From: Aricia agestis
Lineage: Eukaryota; Arthropoda; Insecta; Lepidoptera; Lycaenidae
Assembly: GCF_905147365.1 (NCBI RefSeq)
Contig: NC_056418.1
Location: 836,001 to 900,000 of the forward strand
DNA: 64,000 bases
Direction of reading: 5' to 3'
Notes under the pieces: model-generated
The model's input: the letters and a program-made list of their open reading frames with translations, nothing else
Database searches by the model: none
Told to the model about the DNA's origin: nothing
In this document: positions 52,401 through 58,400 of the stretch, piece by piece
Numbering within the stretch: the stretch's first letter is position 1
Layout: each line of letters begins with the position of its first letter
Program-made: the position numbers and the translations under genes

Positions 52401-55400
52401 CGCAGGTCAATCAGTCGCTTCTACCGAGGTTATGATGACTGATATACGTGGTTCAGAAAAATATACCAGGGGAAATTATCAAGGCTCAATATCCACAAAT
52501 GCAGACATACAATCTACAGCAGGTGCACAATCTAACACAGGTGCATGGGTTAACACAGACGCGCAGTCTAATGTGAAAATAGAGTATAATTCAAATGGAC
52601 AAGTCAACGCAGGTCAACCAAGCGCTTCTACCGAAGTTAAGACGACTGATATACGTGGTTCAGAAAAATATACCACTGGAAAATATCAAGGCTCAATATC
52701 TACAAATGCAGACATACAATCTACAGCAGGTGCACAATCTAACACAGGTGCATGGGTTAACACAGACGCGCAGTCTAATGTGAAAATAGAGTATAATTCA
52801 AATGGACAAGTCAACGCAAGTCAACCAAGCGCTTCTACCGAAGTTAAGACGACTGATATACGTGGTTCAGAAAAATATAACACTGGAAAATATCAAGGCT
52901 CAATATTCACAAATGCAGACATACAGTCTACAGCAGGTGCACAATCTAACACAGGTGCATGGGTTAACACAGGCGCGCAGTCTAATGTGAATGTAGAGTA
53001 TAATTCAAACGGACAAGTAAACGCAGGTCAATCAGTTGCTTCTACCGAGGTTATGATGACTGATATACGTGGTTCAGAAAAATATACCAGGGGAAATTAT
53101 CAAGGCTCAATATCCACAAATGCAGACATACAATCTACAGCAGGTGCACAATCTAACATAGGTGCATGGGTTAACACAGACGCACAGTCTAATATGAATA
53201 TAGAGTATAATTTAAATGCACAAGCTAAAGCAGGTCAATCGGCCAATACAACAAAAGTGAAGACGACTGATATACGCGGCTCAGACAAATACTCCACTGG
53301 AAAATATCAAGGTTCAATTTCTACTCTGGAAGTAGATGTCGAATCAACTTCAGGTTTACAATCTAATGCTAATGTACAATACGATTTAGGTGCACAATCT
53401 AACACAGGTGAAAGGGTAAACACGAATGCACAATCTAATGTGAATATAGAGTCTAATTCAAACGCACAAGCTGATGCAGGTCAATCAGTCACTACAACAG
53501 AAGTAAAGACGACTGATATACGTGGCTCAGATAGTTACTCCACCGGAAAATATCAAGATTCAGTTTCAACCTTTGGTAGTAACGTAGACGTCCATTCTAA
53601 TGCAGGAGTGCATTTAGCAGCTGACGAGCGAGGCTCTGAAAAATACTCAATAGAAGTGAACAAATACGAAATTAGTGCTGAGGTACCAATTATCGCAGAT
53701 GTCAAATATGGAGCAACGACTACTGGTGTCCATGGCTCAGAAAAATATAAAAATTCAGTTTCCAGTTTTGGAACCAACGTGGAAGAACAATCTAATGCAA
53801 ATGCACAGAATAGTATAGGTACACAATCTAACACAGATGAACAGCATATCACAGACGCACAGTCTACTTTAAATTTAGAGTATAATGCAAGTGCACAATC
53901 TGATGCCAGTGCCCAGTCAATCACTTCCGCAGAACTAAAAACCACTGACATACGAGAATCAGACAAATTCTCTACCGAAACAAACCAAGGTTCAGTCTCT
54001 AGTTTTGAAACAAATGTAAACAAAGAATCTTATTCAGGAGTTCAGTTAGCCACTGACGAGCGAGGCTCTGGAAAGTATTATGTAGCTAGAAACAGATACC
54101 GTATTAGTACTGAGACACCAGTAACCACAGATTCTACATATGAAGCAAGAATAACTGATATTCGTGGCTCGGAAAAATATAAAAGCTCAGTTTCTACTTT
54201 TGATACTAACGTAGATGTACAGTCAAAAACAGGAACCCAGTCTAATGTGGTACTGACAACGGCTGATGAGCAAAGCGCAGGGAAATATTTACTAGACGTG
54301 AATAAATTCAGCATTAGTGCTGATGCATCAGTAACAGCCACAGATGCCACATATGGGGCTAGGACAACTGATATTCGTGGTTCAGAAAAATATAAAACTT
54401 CGGTTTCTTCTTTGGAAACGAATGGCAATGTACTATCTAATGCCAGTGTGCAGTCTAATTTAGGATTGCAAACTACAACATACGAGCGTGATTCGGAAAA
54501 ATATTCTACTGAAACATATCAAAGTTCAATTTCTTTGGAAGCAAATAAAGATGAACAGAACAATACAAATGTACAATATAAAATTGATTCACAATTTGAT
54601 ACAGCGAGCCAATCGATTACTGCTGCGGAAGTAAAGACAACTGATATAAGCGGCTCGGAAAAATACTCCAGCGAATTAAACCAAGGTTCAGTTACTAACT
54701 TTGAAAATAATGTAAACGTACAATCTAATTCAGGAGTACGGTTTACGACTGACGAGCGAAACTCCGGAAAGTATTCAGTAGGAGTAAACAGATACCGTAT
54801 AACTACAGAGGCACCAGTAACCACAGATTCTACATATGAAGCCAGAGTGACTGACCTTCGTGGCTCGGAAAAATACAAAAATTCTGTTTCCGCTTTCGAA
54901 AGTAATGTAGACGTAAAATCTAATGCACACACCCAGTCCAATGTAGGAGCACAGACATCTACTGATGAAAAAGGCACAGGAAAATATTCAGTACGAGTGA
55001 ACAAATTCCGCGTTAGTGCTGATAAGCCAGTAACAACAACAGATGCCACATATGGTGCAAGAACAACTGATATTCGAGGCTCAGAAATATATGAAACTTC
55101 AGTTTCTACTTTTGAAACTAATGCAGGTGTCCAGTCTAATTTGGGGGTACAAACAGTAATTGGCGAGCGGGGCTCAGAAAAATATTCCACTGAAAAATAT
55201 GAAGGTTTCATTTCTCTTGAAGCAAGTAAAGATGCACAATCTAATGCTAATGTACAGTATTCTAAAGATTTACAATCAAATACGGGTGCACAATCAGTGA
55301 CTTCTGCGGAAGTGTCGGCAAGTGATATACGCGGCTCGGACAAATACACCACTGGATCCAACCAAGGTACAATTTCTAGATTCGAAACAAATGTAAACGT

Positions 55401-58400
55401 ACAGTCTAATTTAGGAGTACAGTTAGAAACTGACGAGGGAAGCTCTGGAAAATATTCGGTAAATGTAAGCAAATACCGCATTAATGCCGAGGCACCATTG
55501 ACCGCAAGCACTTCATATGAAGCAAAGACAACTGATGTTCGCGGATCGGACAAATATAAAACTTCCATTTCTACTCTTGAAACTAACGTTGATGTCAAAT
55601 CGAATGCTCAGTCTCAGTTCAATGCTGGAGTACAGAATGTTAGTGCAGAGCAAAGTTCCGAAAATTATTCCACTGGAAAATATGATGGTTCAGTTTCTAC
55701 GTTTGGAACGAACACAGAAGCTCAATCGAATGTACAGATATTGAATGATGAGCGACGCGGTGAAAAGTATTCGATAGGTGGGAACAGACGCCGCATAGGA
55801 GTAAAAAGATTCCGCGTTACAACTGAGGCACCTGTTCAGAGCACAGATGCTACATATGCCACCGGTATAAGTGATATGCGTGGCTCTGAAAAATATTCTG
55901 CTGGAAGAAATAAGGAATTAATTTCTACTTTCGAAACCAATGCAAATTTGCAGGCTGATGTAAATGTACAATATAATACTGGCGCGGAATTAATCACTCC
56001 TACTGTTCCTATAACATTTGGAGTAAAAACAAGTGATATAAGCGGATCAGACAAATATTCGAAAGGTGGGAACAGACGCCGCATAGGAGTAAAAAGATTC
56101 CGCGTTACAACTGAGGCACCTGTTCTGATCACAGATGTTACATATGCAACCATTACAACTGATATGCGTGGCTCTGAAAAATATTCTGCTGGAAGAAACA
56201 AGGAATTAATTTCTACTTTCGAAACCAATGCAGATTTACAGTCTGATGTAAATGTACAATATAATGGTGGTGCGGAATTAATCACTCCTACTGTTCCCAT
56301 AACATTTGGAGTGAAAACAACGGATATAAGTAGATCAGACAAATATTCTAGCGAAAAATATGAAGGTTCAGCTTTTGAAGCAAATATAGAAATACAATCC
56401 AAAGGCAAGTTCCAATCAGTGACTTCGCCAGTACCTGTAACATATGAAGTAAAGACAACAGATCAGCGTGGTCCATTAAAATATGCTTATGGACGAAACC
56501 AAAGTTCCATTTCGAATGTTGAAACTAACTTAGACGTACAATCTAACAGTGGTACACAATCTTATACAAATCTACAATATGATACAACTGCACAATCTAA
56601 TACAGGTATACAGTCTAACACTAATGCGCGGTACAATGCTAATGCACAATCTAATACAGGTGAATTTAGAAACAATAACAAACAATCTAATATAAATGTA
56701 GAATATGATGCGAATGCACTATCTAATGCTAACCTAGCCTATAATGTAGATGTACAATCTAATGCTAATATGGAGTATAATACAGACGCACAGTCTAATG
56801 TAAATTTACAGTACAATATAGATGCAAAATCTGAAGCAGGTGTACAATCAGTCTCTTCGACTAAAATAAAATCTACTGATATTCGCGGTTCAGACAAATA
56901 TTCTACTGGAAAATATGAAGGTTCCATTTCTATTCTGGGAGCAAACATAGATATACAATCTAATGAAGGTATACAATCAGTTTCTTCCCAAGTACCTGTT
57001 TCATATGAAGTTAACACGACCGATTACCGCGGTCCGATGAAATATGCTGCAGGAGAATATCAAAGTTCCGTTTCAACGTTTGAAGCAAATTTACTATCTA
57101 ATGGAGATGCACAATCTTACGCAAATGTACAATATGATTCAAATGTGCAAGGTGGTGATAGTCAGAATTACTTAAATACACAATCAAATGTTAATATAGA
57201 TAACGCACGAGTACAATCAACTGTAAATAAACAGACTAATACTAATACACAGCTTAATGCTAATGCACCATTTAATTCGAATGCACAAAATAATTCAAGC
57301 GGAGAGTATAGCACAGATGCACAATCTAATACTAATATAGATTATAATGCAAGCGCACAAGCTAACACAGGAGCTCAATACAATGCAAATGCACAATTAA
57401 TTATTAATGCACAGTATGATGCAGGTGCATCTCGCACAGGCGAAGTAAAACCTGTTATTTCTTCTGTACCTGTAATATATGAATTGAAAACGACAGATAT
57501 ACAAAGCCTAGAGAATAATACTTCAACGTTTGAAACGAACGTAGATGTACAATCCAATGCAGGTGCACAGTACAATGCAAGTGTTCAATCTGATGCAAAA
57601 ATACAGTCTAATACTAATGGACAATTTATCTCTTTCACAGTGCCTTTATCGTATGAATTTAATGCCACCGAAATACGTGGTCCAGCAAAATACTCATCAG
57701 GAACCAACCAAGAATCTGTTACGAGCTTCCAGGATAATGCAACTGGACAATCAATTTCTTCTGCAAGACCTACTTCATATAAAATAAGGACCAAAGGACG
57801 ACGACCAACAAAATTCTCAGGAGGCTACAGAAATAAAGTAACCAATGTTGAAAGTGATGCAGATGTAATTTCGACACTACAACCAACCACGTATGAATCG
57901 CAAACCACAGATATCAGGGGCGAAACAAAATATTCCACTGCAGAATACAGAGACAGCGCTACTCGCTTTGAAAGTACTGCAGATGGTATTTCAACTATAC
58001 AACCCACGATGTCTACCTATGAAATTAAAACAAGAGGTCCAGGAAACTATTGGACTGGACAATATAGAAGCAGGACTTCTTCTAGCCTCCAAACTGATGA
58101 AGATAGTGTTTCGACCGTACAGCCAACTACCTACGAAGCTGATACTACAGATATAAGAGGGTCATCAAGATACAGCGCCGAGGAATACAGAGGAAGAGTA
58201 TCTGAAGTACGAACTAACACAGATATACCGTTCGTTTCTACAATACAATCATATGAGTCTGATACTTCTGACACTAGAGGACCTTTAAGGTACAGTACAG
58301 TTAATGCGTATGCAGATGGAACCTATAATGAAAACACAGATAGTGACGTTATCAGTAATCGTATATCAACGACTTATACACCTGAAATTGTTAACAGTCG

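Noticed and set aside
52216..53250. CRISPR-like regular array
   Set aside because: Units of 207 bases are translated in frame and lack a repeat/spacer structure; eukaryotic coding minisatellite.
54519..55598. 359-residue minus-strand open frame, and similar ones at 51288, 53553 and 55836
   Set aside because: Complement of the giant repeat exon; the repeats produce repeated shadow frames.
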